Source: Oscillatoria sp. SIO1A7 | GTDB lineage: Bacteria; Cyanobacteriota; Cyanobacteriia; Cyanobacteriales; Laspinemataceae | Reading direction: 5' to 3' | Assembly (NCBI GenBank): GCA_010672965.1 | Contig: JAAHFN010000027.1 | Span: 59,929-123,928 of the forward strand | Length of the DNA: 64,000 nucleotides | In this document: one piece after another, positions 18,701 through 28,300 of the stretch | Position numbering within the stretch: the stretch's first letter is position 1 | How the letters are laid out: each line of letters begins with the position of its first letter | The notes under the pieces: generated by a model | What the model saw: only the letters and a program-made list of their open reading frames with translations | Told to the model about the DNA's origin: nothing | The model's database searches: none | Position numbers and translations under genes: made by a program

Positions 18701-20037
18701 CGCCTGTAGATTCGGAACCGCCTGTAGATTCGGAACCGCCTGTAGATTCGGAACCACCTGTAGATTCGGAACCGCCTGTAGATTCAGAGCCGCCTGTAGA
18801 TTCAGAGCCGGTTCACCAAGTTGGCGATATTTTCTCTGAGACTTACTCAAGCAATCCTTGGCTAGGCGCTCCGACTGGCAATGTAATAGACCGAGGTAAT
18901 GGTGTCATCGTTCAAGAGTTTGAAAATGGCTACATTATCTCCAATGGTTCCGAGGTAAATGCCTATGAATATGGTTCGGAGGAAGAAAAAACTGATGAGC
19001 AACCTGTTAACGAACCAACTATCATAGTAAGCAGCTCAAGGAATTTACAATTTGAGTTAGACGATGCAAGCTTATGGGGTTCTGGTAAGCAAATTTTCAA
19101 TGGTGAGCAAGACTGGCGATTTGAGCTAGAAGAGAAATTGGAATTTGGCGTAGGAGAATTCAAGGTTAATATGAAAGGTGGCATTGGTGTTTATGGAAGC
19201 CTAGGAGCAGCTGACATTAAAATTCCTGGAGCCTTTGATTTTAATTTTAATGAGTCCTCACAAGAATTTCAAATCTTATCAGCGAGTCTTGGTAATGGAG
19301 ATAAGGTTTTATCTAGTTACTTTGGGTTAGGTGCTGGCGTTGATTTTGAATTGGGAGCTGGAATAGGGTTCAAATCAGATGTTCCTATTATTGGAGGCAC
19401 TAATCTTAATTTCAAGTCTGGATTTGAATTGGATGCTTATGATATACTTTTGGGCTTAGTCAACCCTAAACTGGCAAAAGCTATCGATATAGATACTGGG
19501 ATGAATATAGTTGACAGAGATTTTGATGAGAAAGAAAACAAGTTAGAAGGAGAAGATAGTGCTGGGATTAAAATAAATTTAACTAACGCCTTGCTTAAAG
19601 ACTTGAAATTTGGAGAGATGAAGGCTAGTGATATCTTAGGGGCCGAACTCGGTATCTATGTCAAACAGAAATCTACCCTTACCTTAAAGGGATTTCAATT
19701 CGACTATGATCATGATAATAAGGCTGATTTAAAGGTAGATTTAGGAGAATCTACACAAATAAATATTCCTAATGGTTTAAGTAGTCTAAAGGTACAGCCA
19801 ATGGTTAGTTTAGTTACAGAATTTTCACCTCAACTATTAGGGACGATATCGGCATCTTTTCAAAATGCTATAGACAGCGTCATTCCAGAGTCTACTCCAC
19901 AATGGATTAAGGAATTAGTCAAGGTAAATCCTTCGGGTATAAACTTCGATCTGAATTTAAGCTATCCAGATTGGAAATACACAATACCAGAGTTTAATCC
20001 ATTTGAAGCATCTAATAAGTGGTTCTCTTTTGCATAA
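15769..20037 (+). CDS. Giant multidomain subtilisin-like protease with LysM and PPVDSE repeats
   Basis: The domains of this 1422-aa protein, in order, are: a leader of about 50 residues shared with the 4302-aa protein; four 45-residue repeats with NPDLAxAG and HFxxFGxxEGRR motifs (about 105-280); an acidic Ser/Glu linker (281-464); an Ig-like domain (465-562); a peptidase S8 domain (about 566-850) with D577 (VVDTG), H615 (HGTHV) and S787 (GTSVAAAQ); a LysM (about 893-942, [13 protein letters not shown]); ten PPVDSE copies; an LGFP-like segment ([17 protein letters not shown]); and about 340 C-terminal residues I cannot assign. All three catalytic residues are present. No Sec signal is visible, so export is probably non-classical or type I. 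The last kilobase is visibly A+T-richer than the rest, suggesting a different origin for the C-terminal domain. The substrate is unknown; LysM suggests cell-wall or sheath binding. Confidence 0.9.
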   Translation: MDIEEFNQSHPWLGLNPEANPLDPFSTLEDKDKFLTSLDSTALALTEANGETIIDLRGDVADFGADFATENIIEIAAIPPEPRASNRDSLTGEVPGAAGLTGSAADVFADVLFDPDYYARHNPDLALAGLTRPEELYNHFHKFGLKERRSFSLFASLDYYGKNNPDLAAAGLTEPEQQYEHLRRFGLSEGRRMSPWLDLKFYLQENQDLQVAFAGDTKLAFMHLKTYGLVEGRRFSSEVDLDFYINSNSDLGAAFGGNFMLAFEHWQHFGFAEGRRLFRETPAETTDTLPQISSALSELFSETANPEPENSEPEDESIASVAWPNVAENFPGASSSPVTSPDSEEKEASVLGDSADSGDEENQGNSSAESNSQLGEEEPENEDNSGEPSGNSSGNSSGDSFGELEDEGTASVPEEPDEFVEKLNPVVTRPQTLAGLEAEPTPPLDLPENAGGKNAKKNPSPKHLQLDASQEEYYRGGTARLNGWVFDAWGASDVERVEFSLHKTGEKWQDIESWTSFKISGQDDRWAYFDYSLFGLEPGKYQIKGFAYDSDGGKSNAAVAHFSVGEENPLPLIGVVDTGFNQNNEDIDYSRATLGRDWVDGDDNPLLADGEGSEHGTHVLGIIGATQNNGVGIYGMNDQAPLFLSRAIGSGQWAEALTEFVDYALTSAQPNAVANLSLDLTQVESDGSIKTRYEFTPQERESLEYARQNGVLVVVAAGNDGSVMSVLGQASQEFDNIITVGAANDNQRASYSSYGRRGPDIMAEGGSVADPIVSTAGENTGTMAGTSVAAAQVTGAASLVWEANPDLNYRQVIEALKSTATDLNVPGEDSETGAGLLNPEAAVAAAAGMAPEVYAPEAFLTPDTWGGEGLVTPEERAAEAFEHDNGKWYDWELYTVQDRDTLSAIAQSRTGNANDYWLIVNHPDNDIPNPDLIHPGDQYWVPFEVSAPDTGSEPPVDSEPPVDSEPPVDSEPPVDSEPPVDSEPPVDSEPPVDSEPPVDSEPPVDSEPPVDSEPVHQVGDIFSETYSSNPWLGAPTGNVIDRGNGVIVQEFENGYIISNGSEVNAYEYGSEEEKTDEQPVNEPTIIVSSSRNLQFELDDASLWGSGKQIFNGEQDWRFELEEKLEFGVGEFKVNMKGGIGVYGSLGAADIKIPGAFDFNFNESSQEFQILSASLGNGDKVLSSYFGLGAGVDFELGAGIGFKSDVPIIGGTNLNFKSGFELDAYDILLGLVNPKLAKAIDIDTGMNIVDRDFDEKENKLEGEDSAGIKINLTNALLKDLKFGEMKASDILGAELGIYVKQKSTLTLKGFQFDYDHDNKADLKVDLGESTQINIPNGLSSLKVQPMVSLVTEFSPQLLGTISASFQNAIDSVIPESTPQWIKELVKVNPSGINFDLNLSYPDWKYTIPEFNPFEASNKWFSFA

Positions 20038-20116
20038 TCTTATGTGTAAACCGGGTTTCTATTCCTGGTTTTCACGTTGCAATAGCGATCGCAGAAACCC
20101 GGTCTGTTGTGCTGGG

Positions 20117-20710
20117 GCGATCGCATATTTGACCCTCGGATAGGCGATCGCATATTTGACCGTTTGATAGGCGATCGCATATTTAGCCGTTTGATAGGCG
20201 ATCGCATATTTAGCCGTTTGATAGGCGATCGCATATTTAGCCGTTTGATAGGCGATCGCATATTTAGCCGTTTGATAGGCGATCGCATATTTAGCCGTTT
20301 GATAGGCGATCGCATATTTAGCCGTTTGATAGGCGATCGCATATTTAGCCGTTTGATAGGCGATCGCCCTTTTGCCGTTTGATAGGCGATCGCATATTTG
20401 GCCGCTTGATAGGCGATCGCATATTTGGCCGCTTGATAGGCGATCGCCCTTTTGCCTTGGGATAGGCGATCGCTTTTTTGGCCGTTTGATAGGCGATCGC
20501 ATATTTGACCCTCGGATAGGCGATCGCATATTTGACCCTCGGATAGGCGATCGCACATTTGGCCTTGGGATAGGCGATCGCATATTTGGCCGCTTGATAG
20601 GCGATCGCATATTTGGCCGCTTGATAGGCGATCGCATATTTGGCCGCTTGATAGGCGATCGCATATTGTGCCCTCGGATAGGCGATCGCATATTGTGCAA
20701 GGGCGATCGC
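20117..20710. repeat. HIP1 minisatellite: 23 GCGATCGC palindromes spaced 26-27 bases apart
   Basis: Twenty-three copies of the octamer GCGATCGC fall at 20117, 20144, 20171 and so on to 20682, then 20703. Spacing is 27 bases except at two places where it is 26 and the last, which is 21. Each unit reads GCGATCGCATATTT followed by (A/G)GCCGTTTGATAG or variants (GACCCTCGGATAG, GGCCGCTTGATAG). Because 27 is divisible by three, open frames run through it on both strands, but they encode only the repeat. The flanks (about 20045-20105) hold AAACCGGGTTTCT and GAAACCCGGTC arms. It fills the gap between the subtilase gene and higB. Confidence 0.95.
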
Positions 20711-20812
20711 TTGCAGGCCGGGAAAAGGGGCGAATGCAAATAAGGTCGGTTCAAGTCAGATAAGATAGAGAAGATAGAGCAAAACTTCCGGCGATCGCCT
20801 CGCCGTTTGCCA

Positions 20813-21094
20813 ATGATTAAAACCTTTAGGTGCAAGGAAACAGAAAAGATATTCAGACGAGAGGTTTCTCTCAAGCTACCATCGGAGATTCAAAAAACAG
20901 CACTGCGGAAGTTGACTTACCTAGACTCGGCAAAGGAACTAAGGGACTTGCAGGTTCCACCGGGCAATCGCCTAGAACCATTAAAAGGCGATCGCGAAGG
21001 ACAACACAGTATTAGAATTAATGACCAATGGCGTATTTGCTTTGAGTGGCAAGAAGGTAACGCTTGTGGCGTTGAAATAGTCGATTACCATTAA
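20813..21094 (+). CDS. higB: HigB-type toxin (RelE superfamily mRNA interferase)
   Basis: The 93-aa product starts at the ATG at 20813; a TTG at 20807 would add two residues. It has the HigB order of elements: an N-terminal IKTFRCKETEKIF strand and helix, the segment LRDLQVPPGNRLEPLKGDREGQHSIRINDQWRICFEW, and a final VEIVDYH. The IRINDQWRICF strand and the terminal DYH are hallmarks of this family, which cleaves mRNA on the ribosome. The antitoxin gene follows 8 bases after the stop, in the toxin-first order usual for higBA. The whole family-length protein is present, so it may be active. Confidence 0.92.
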   Translation: MIKTFRCKETEKIFRREVSLKLPSEIQKTALRKLTYLDSAKELRDLQVPPGNRLEPLKGDREGQHSIRINDQWRICFEWQEGNACGVEIVDYH

Positions 21095-21102
21095 AAGGAG
21101 GT

Positions 21103-21408
21103 ATGAGCGTGAGCCAACTAAGACTATTGCCAGTTCATCCTGGAGAGGTACTATTTGAGGATTTTTTAAAGCCAACAAACATGAGCGCAAAGGAACTAGC
21201 TGCCGCTCTTAAAGTTAGCGACGGTGAAATTGCGGCGATTATCAACGGAGAAGGGGGAATCGAGGCAAATATTGCTCTGCGTTTGGCTCGTTTTTTCGGA
21301 ACTTCAGAGGAGGTTTGGATGAATCTTCAGTCTCGCTACGAGCTTGAGGTGGCCAAGGATAGTTTGAAAGAAGCGATCGAGCGAGAGGTAGTACCATTTA
21401 AGACTTGA
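21103..21408 (+). CDS. higA: HigA-type antitoxin (XRE helix-turn-helix)
   Basis: The 101-aa protein has the HigA signature LPVHPGEVLFEDFLKP near its start, followed by an XRE helix-turn-helix (MSAKELAAALKVSDGEIAAI and an ALRLARFFGTSEEVWMNLQ segment). It neutralises HigB and represses its own operon. An excellent AAGGAGGT site lies immediately upstream of the ATG, in the 8-base spacer after higB. The C-terminal helix (LEVAKDSLKEAIEREVVPFKT) is intact. Confidence 0.92.
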   Translation: MSVSQLRLLPVHPGEVLFEDFLKPTNMSAKELAAALKVSDGEIAAIINGEGGIEANIALRLARFFGTSEEVWMNLQSRYELEVAKDSLKEAIEREVVPFKT

Positions 21409-21436
21409 CGTAAAGCTAAGGAGTATTGGGCAGATT

Positions 21437-21748
21437 ATGAAAACCGCTAATATGCCGAAGAGCGATAGCTACCGCGAGTTCTCCATTGAATTGCTCAAAG
21501 ATCCAGAACATGCGGCTGGGTTTATTGAGGAAATTTTGTCGGAGAAAGACCCGGAACCGGCACTGCTAAGTAATGCGATCGCCAAGGTAGTTGAGGCTCG
21601 CAGGAGAACGAACCAGCTCTCACCGGAGGCTAGAGAATGCCTGGAAAAACTGAATGCAATGCTGACCGAGAGTGGCGGTGCCGAACTGTATGGACTGGCA
21701 GAGCTGTTGGATGCGATCGGAATGAAGCTAGCAGTGACCCTAAAGTAG
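21437..21748 (+). CDS. HI1420-type addiction-module antitoxin homologue without a visible toxin
   Basis: The 103-aa product has the layout of the downstream antidote family (HI1420/TIGR02684): YREFSIELLKDPEHAAGFIEEIL at the start, a central ALLSNAIAKVVEARRRTNQLS helix and a final ELLDAIGMKLAVTL strand. The usual partner is a RelE-like toxin encoded just upstream, but the gene upstream is higA. The helix-turn-helix core is less canonical than in the family: the segment after NQLS reads PEARECLEKLNAMLTE. It may be an orphan antitoxin or a third component of the higBA operon, from which it is 28 bases away. Confidence 0.7.
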   Translation: MKTANMPKSDSYREFSIELLKDPEHAAGFIEEILSEKDPEPALLSNAIAKVVEARRRTNQLSPEARECLEKLNAMLTESGGAELYGLAELLDAIGMKLAVTLK

Positions 21749-21773
21749 ATTCAGCTTTTGTTGATAAAGCTTC

Positions 21774-21815
21774 AGGGAGCGATCGCCTTTTTCCACAAAA
21801 GGGCGATCGCTCCCT
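21774..21815. repeat. HIP1-containing 14-base inverted repeat
   Basis: AGGGAGCGATCGCC (21774-21787) pairs exactly with GGCGATCGCTCCCT (21802-21815), loop 14 bases. It lies between two antitoxin-like genes. A related AAAGGGCGATCGCCCTTT palindrome sits inside the 3' end of the next gene at about 22132-22149. Confidence 0.7.
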
Positions 21816-21877
21816 ACAGAAGAGAGTGGCGATCGCAAGTTATAATAGGTAAAATTGCAACAAGTTAAATCCAAACA

Positions 21878-22174
21878 ATGAATTTTCATACTGTAATTTT
21901 AAGAAAAAGCCATAAATATTGGGTTTCGTTATGTCTGGAAAATGGCTTGGTTGGGCAAGGAAGCACTCAAGAGCAAGCGATAGACAAACTTCAAGAAGCG
22001 ATCGCGTCTTTTGAGGAGGTGGAGCGCTCCGAACCTAATGTTTACTCTGCTCCCATATCAATTCGAGAATTAGACGAATTTTTAACTATAGAAAACCAAG
22101 AGGCAACGAATCGCCCCTACAGATTTTGCAAAAGGGCGATCGCCCTTTTGTGGAAAAAGGCGCATCCAAGTTAA
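21878..22174 (+). CDS. HicB-like antitoxin with a repeat-derived C-terminus, no HicA
   Basis: Residues 1 to about 70 fit the HicB antitoxin fold: HTVILRKSHKYWVSLCLENG, GLVGQGSTQEQAIDKLQEAI, then SAPISIRELDEF. From about residue 75 (ENQEATNRPYRFCKRAIALLWKK) the sequence is translated from a mobile-repeat segment, with an ATCGCCCCTAC arm and a HIP1 palindrome. The usual C-terminal end is therefore replaced. No HicA toxin is found on either side. It is probably a remnant whose 3' end was overwritten by a repeat, and may still make a soluble protein. Confidence 0.7.
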   Translation: MNFHTVILRKSHKYWVSLCLENGLVGQGSTQEQAIDKLQEAIASFEEVERSEPNVYSAPISIRELDEFLTIENQEATNRPYRFCKRAIALLWKKAHPS

Positions 22175-22178
22175 CATA

Positions 22179-22312
22179 GAGCGTCGGTTCAGTAAAAAAA
22201 AAATTGACAAAGCGTAAAAAATGTGTATTGTCAAGCTAGAGTCGTTGTAGGAGCGATTCGCGAAATCGCCCCTACGGATACCTAAAACAATTGTCAATCA
22301 GGAGGTCCGATT
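22179..22312 (+). promoter_or_regulatory. Duplicated 5' region upstream of the 4302-aa gene
   Basis: This is the second copy of the region at 15632-15768, from GAGCGTCGGTTCA to the ATG. The palindrome here (22247-22275) has two small changes from the perfect copy, GTAGGAGCGATTCG paired with CGAAATCGCCCCTAC. AGGAGGT lies 8 bases before the ATG, a stronger ribosome site than in the first copy. Confidence 0.7.
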
Positions 22313-25300
22313 ATGGCTGCAGAATTTAATCCAAGCCACCCTTGGCTAGAACTGAACCCAGAAGCCAATCCGCTGGATCCGTTTTCCACGCTAGAGGATA
22401 AGGATAAATCTCCTACTTCTTTAGACCCGACTGCCCTGGCCCTGACGGAAGCAGATTGGGAACCAATAGCCCTCGAAAGCGATGGGGTAGAAAATTTGCA
22501 GGCGGTAGGGGCGTTTGGCGCACCGCAAGGTCAGCGAAGCTCAACGCCCCTAGCCACGGGGGCGGATGCGCTGACGGGAATAGAAGAAGGGGGCTTGCTG
22601 GCAGGGGGCCAGTTAGATGATACCCTCGTCGGCAGCGGAGCTATTGGACAAGAGGCTCTGAGTTTAATTACTGCAGAAGCTATTAGCCGTTGGTCGGAAA
22701 TTCCATTGGTAGCAGAGAGTGAAATCGACCTGAGTGCGGTTCAATTCCAAATTGAAGATCTTCCCGGGACAATCTTGGCACAAACTCGGGGCAATACCGT
22801 GGCGATCGATATAACGGCTGCGGGTTATGGCTGGTTTGTGGATGGGACTCCCGCCGACGATCTAGAGTTTGTTTTTTCTGGCAATAGCTTAAGAGCCGAT
22901 AGCCATAGTGCGGCTTTCGGACGAATAGATTTGCTGACTGCAATTTCCCACGAACTGGGTCACGTCCTCGGATTTGACGATATACCCACCCCTAACCCCT
23001 CCCAGGAGGGGAATTTCGGTAATTTAATGCTGGATTCGCTGCTAGCGGGGGAAAGGCGATCGCCCGAAGTTGGGATGGAACTAATCCCCATACCAGAAAG
23101 CGAAATAGGCTTGCCCCATAACTTGGTAGCTAATGCCAGGATTGACGATACCTCGCTTGGAGACTATTTAAACGCTCCAACCTTCGAGCCGATTCTCAAA
23201 AATGCTCTGGTTGAAGGGTTCGGGCAACTGGCACGGAAACTCGACTCTGGGGACGAACTGGGGAACAAGCTGCTCTCGTCTATTCCGGGACTGGCAGATG
23301 CGAGCGACCCAGAAAATGTGAAAGCGCCGGGATTGTTTGGCGATCGCAAGTTGGGAGAATTTCTGCAAGAACACGTTATCGATGCGATCGAGACTAATTT
23401 TAACGGCACGACCCTCAACGAGCTAGAGAGCTTCCTCGACAGTCTGGATATACCAATTGGCGATCTGAGGATTCAGCTAGACAACGTTAACGCCAGAATC
23501 CAAGCCGTAACAGCTACCGCCGATAATAGCGATTACGAGTTCTTACTCGACTTCCAGCTAGGGGCAAGTCTGGAAAACCAAGCATTTCAAATAGATCTGG
23601 GTCGCAATGCCGATGGTTTGGGGATAGACATCGATTCGCAAAGCGCGCCGGAAATCGGTTTGGAAACCACGGTGGGTATCAATCTGAGTTTGGGAACCGC
23701 TTTGACCCTGACTCAAGGGAATTTGGACGGCGAGGGAGATTCTCCAGACATTGCGATTAGCATCGATAGTGAAGATTTCTTTGTCCGCAGCCTGTCCCTA
23801 TCTGCCACGGCCAATGCTAGCGATAATAACCTAAATTTTAATTTCCAGGCGGGCTTTCTGGAGACTCGGGTTGAAAACGGAACTTTCGATCTGAATGCCA
23901 CAGTTGGTGCCAATCTAGTCGATCCAGATAATAGCGACGGGCTCAATCGAACTACCCTGGACGAGCTGACGGGAAGTGCTTTCGTGTTGGCACCTACGAG
24001 TAATGGCAGCTTGAATGTCGTATTGCCGGTTAAGGTCAATGCTATTGAGGGACTGACCGGCGATTTCTTTGATGTCCAGGGAGCCGAGATTGCGATCGCC
24101 ACAACGGATCTTTTTGGAGGTGCGATCGCGGCCAACGGAACGTACTCTCGCACGGCACCCCAGCTCTCTCTGAGCGAACAGTTTGAAAACGAACTGGCTC
24201 CATTCGCCAATCTGAACGCCGACGGTATTCTCAACCTGTTCCGCCGTATTGACAGCCAGTTGCGAAACCTGGAAGATGTAGAGTCCTTAAGCAACACTAT
24301 TCCTTTCACCGAAGCGACGACCTTGGCAGAAGTGCTGAGCTTCTCGGAGGGACTAGAGGGCAGCTTAGTCGAGAACCTGTTGGACGAGGATCGGATTCCC
24401 ACTTTTGATACGGCTCAAACCCTGGCGGAGAAACTAGCGGACATCTTGCCTGCGGATATTGCGGGCATTAACGCTCGGTACGATAAGGCCAGCCAAGAAC
24501 TGAAGTTTAACGTCCGAGTAGAACCCAATTTAAAACCTGTCAAAGAGAACCCGATAGAAAGCCTTCTAGTTCCCATCGGCTTCGAGCTGGAGGTAGAACC
24601 CCTAGGAGACTTCCAAGCGGATACTCTGGTTAAGCTGACCCCCGATTTCGGACTGGAGTTTGGGTTTGGGATTGACTTGACGGGTTCTCCCGAAACGCCC
24701 AAGCTGTTCGTGTCCTCTGGGGAATTAGAGTCGGGAAGCCTCAGCGGCGATGCCAGCTTTAACTTGCAAGTGGGCGATCGCGAGGCGATCGCGATTGTTG
24801 TCCGCCAAAGCGATACCGCAGAAAATACAACAGTTGACGAGCTGGTAATCGACATTCAAAACGCTTTAACTCTGGCAGGGATTGACAGCGTACAGGTAGA
24901 GACCCAGCAGGGCATAACGAAACCGGAAGGCGGCAGTTTAGAGGATATTCAGTTAACTGAAAAGATTGGTCTATCCACCACCGAGTCATTCCTGCAGATT
25001 TCCGGACTTAATGACGTGGCGCGGGAGCTGGGTTTTGAAGAAAAGCAAGCTGACGCCCGATTGGCAGAAATCGCTCGTAACGAAGTGTTCTTGGCAGCGA
25101 ATGAAGCACCGCCAAGCTTTAATCCCGGGGAAGGTGAGTCCTTTACCTTAGTAGTGAATGGCGAAGCAGTCGAAGTCAATTTCTTAGCCGACGAAAATCC
25201 GGAAGATCCCAGCAATGCTGAAGCTAACCCAAACATTAGCGATCTGATTGACGAAGTTAATTTGGCACTAGCCGCCGCCGAATTGTCGGACGGTACGAGC

Positions 25301-28300
25301 CTCGGCCTTTTAGCTGCAGCTAATTCTCTCGACGGCGAGACTCTGACAATCCGCAGTTTTAGTTCCGAAGTGGAATCCCTGGAAATTCGCAATGGGTCGA
25401 GTCTGGGCTTCCCGTCGGATACAACAGGCGATATCATTGGCACTCCGGCAAACGGGGTTCTGTCTGGGGATGCAGTCTTTAGCGTTACCTTAGACGATCG
25501 CGCTCCAGTTACGATAACTGTGACCCGCGACGAAGCCAATACCTCGGTAGCGGATCTAGTTGACGATATTAATACAGCTTTAAATAGCTCTGCCCTAGCC
25601 GGGGATTTGGTGGCAGGACGAAGGGGCGATCGCCTAGTCTTAGCAGCCAGCAGCGAAGTAACTCAACTGGCGATCGAGCCGAGCAACGACATCGCCCGCC
25701 AAGAACTCGGACTGCAAGAAGGCTTTAGCACCCGAGTCGGAACCGTCGTCGATTTCTTTGTTGAAGACTTCCAAATCGATACCAGCCTCAATCTTTCCGC
25801 CGACGATATTGAGGCGGCGGCTCGCTTCGGCTTTGTCGATATCCAAATTAACGGCAGCGAAGCAGACGACAATATTAATGATGCCGATGTCACCGCCAGT
25901 CTCGGAATTTCCCTGAAAGACGGGGAAAATACCAAATTTTTCCTCAGCGACCTTGGGGAGAATTTCCTCAATAAAGTCGAGGTCTCGAATTTAAACTGGG
26001 ACGGCCAAGTCACCTTGCGGGATATAGACGTGGCAACCGGGCTGCCGGGGCTGAATGCCAGCGATCTGGAAATTCCGATCGCTATTTCCAATTCTTCTGT
26101 ATTGGGCATACCGGCGATCGATGCCGACTTCAGCGCCCTAGAGGGCTTGCTCGATTTCCAAGAACTGGACTTTAGCAAGATTGTCGCTGCCCTAGATGAC
26201 GTTGCCGCTTTCCTAACTGAAAAATTCGAGTCTTTTGGCTTCCTAGACGATCCGCTGCCTCTGGTCAATGTCAGTGTTGCCGACTTAATCGAATTTGCCG
26301 ACAAGTTCCAGCAAGTAGTTAACGATTTTAAAGAAAATCCAGCGGGAACCGTCCAGCAATTGAGCGATCGCCTCATCGAAGCCTTGGGCTTAGCTCCCGA
26401 CAGCGATTTGGTTTCCCTAAACTACAACGCCGATAGCTCGGTCTTTACTATTAACCTCAACTTCGAGGAAGCTTTCAGCGAATCCTTAGCCGTGGATCTG
26501 GACTTGGGCTCCCTAGCCAATTTACCCGACGCCCTCCAGTTGCAAGGGGAAGCTGGCCTGGAAGCAGAAGGCAGCGCCACCGCAAAACTGAGCGTAGGCA
26601 TCGACCTATCCGACTCCTCCAACCCGGTTTCTTTTCTTAATCTTGCGGATACCGAGCTATTTGTAGATTTTGCGGCTCGGGCGGAAAATCTTTCCTTTAA
26701 TGCGGCGATAGGTTCCCTGGGTCTGTTCGCCAAAAACGGGATGGTAGCTCTAGACGGCGATGGCGATGCTACTACTAAGGATGATTTTGTTAAATTCTCC
26801 ATCGACTTAATCGATCCGACTCCCGGGGACAATCGCATTTTATTGGGCGAATTGGCCGATATTAGTGCCGACGTTAATTTGACCGGAGCCCTGGATTCGA
26901 CTTTGCCCCTCTTCTTCCCGACAGAATCGGACTTTGTGGGGGATATCAAATATTCTGTTCCCGACTTAGGGAAGTTTCTCAGCGACCTGGCTAACGGCAA
27001 CAACTTTGATTTCGAGTTACCGGATCTGACCGAAATCCTTAATAACTTCGACTTTAATCCGCTGGACAACTTGGGTCTGTTAGTTGACGGACTCGATGGA
27101 TTTCTAGATGGACTGCAAGACTTGCTCTCTGGAGATGTCTTCGATATTAAGCTTCCGTTGATAGGCGATACCCTCGGCGATATCGGCAAATTTATTGAAG
27201 ACTTCCGCACCGACCTCTATAACGGGCTGCGAGACAGGATCGATAACGCAGTAGAGAAAACTCCCGATTTAATTCAGGACGGGCTCTTTAAAATCCTCGG
27301 GCCGGACAAGCTGAACTTATTGCTCGATGGCAATGAAGACGGGCAGATTACCAAAGATGACGTCCAAATCGATACGGATCTCTTCGAGGATATTTTCTCC
27401 GGTCAAGCCTCAACCGCTAATAGCGCCAACCAAAACCAGAATTTCTTTGAAGCCAAGCTGAAGTTGGGCTCGACTCCCGTCAAGATTAACGAGGAAATTG
27501 ACTTCGACCTGGGCATTCCTGCAATTAATCTGGATGTGGATGCCAATATCGATCTAAAAATAGGCTGGGAACTGGACCTGGGCATGGGTTGGAGCAAAGC
27601 AGACGGCGTTTATTTCCTCCTGAACGACGACGCCAGCAAGCCAGAACTCAAGGCCAACCTGGAAGCTTCGATTCCCGACTCCGAGCTAACTGGTAGCCTT
27701 GTTTTTCTGAAGCTGAAGGCAGAAGACCGCAATAGCGACCCGACCAAGCTGGAAGCGGCTTTTGAAGTCGATTTGTACGAGAAGAATGCCTCTGGCGAAG
27801 AGGATGGCAAGAAACTAGCCTTATCGGAAATCGGCAGTCTGCGGGCGAAGACCAAGCTAAGCGGAAAGGCCGATGTCAACCTGGACTTAGAGGCTACGGT
27901 CAATTCGGAACTGTTCGGCTTCGACTTCGAGGATGGCGTTTTGCCCAGCATTGTCTCTAAGTTCGACTTGCTGTGGGAGTTCAATACCGACAATCTCAAG
28001 AAGGATGAGAAGCTCGGCCAATTAACCGAATTAGCGTTTAACGATGTCGGTTTGGATATCGGTTCGTTTATCTCGGATTTCCTGCAACCGATTGTCGAAA
28101 AAGTCCAAGAGGTAACCAAGCCCCTAGAACCGATTATTGACGTTCTCACTACTCCCATCCCAGTTATTTCCGATCTCTTGGGAGATACCACTTTGGTCGA
28201 TCTGGCCGAGCTATATGGCGATGTGGATTTGGGCATAATTCACGATATTAAGGGTCTGGTAAACTTGATTAATGCCATTCCAGCAGATGCCCCCAAAAGC

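Noticed and set aside
20117..20710. CRISPR array
   Set aside because: The units are 27 bases with no unique spacers, and each contains the HIP1 palindrome; there are no cas genes.
20040..20874. Long minus- and plus-strand frames across the HIP1 array (172, 271 and 123 codons)
   Set aside because: They exist because the repeat period is 27 bases. Their products are only CDRLSNGQI- or GDRIFSRLI-like units, with no start signal.
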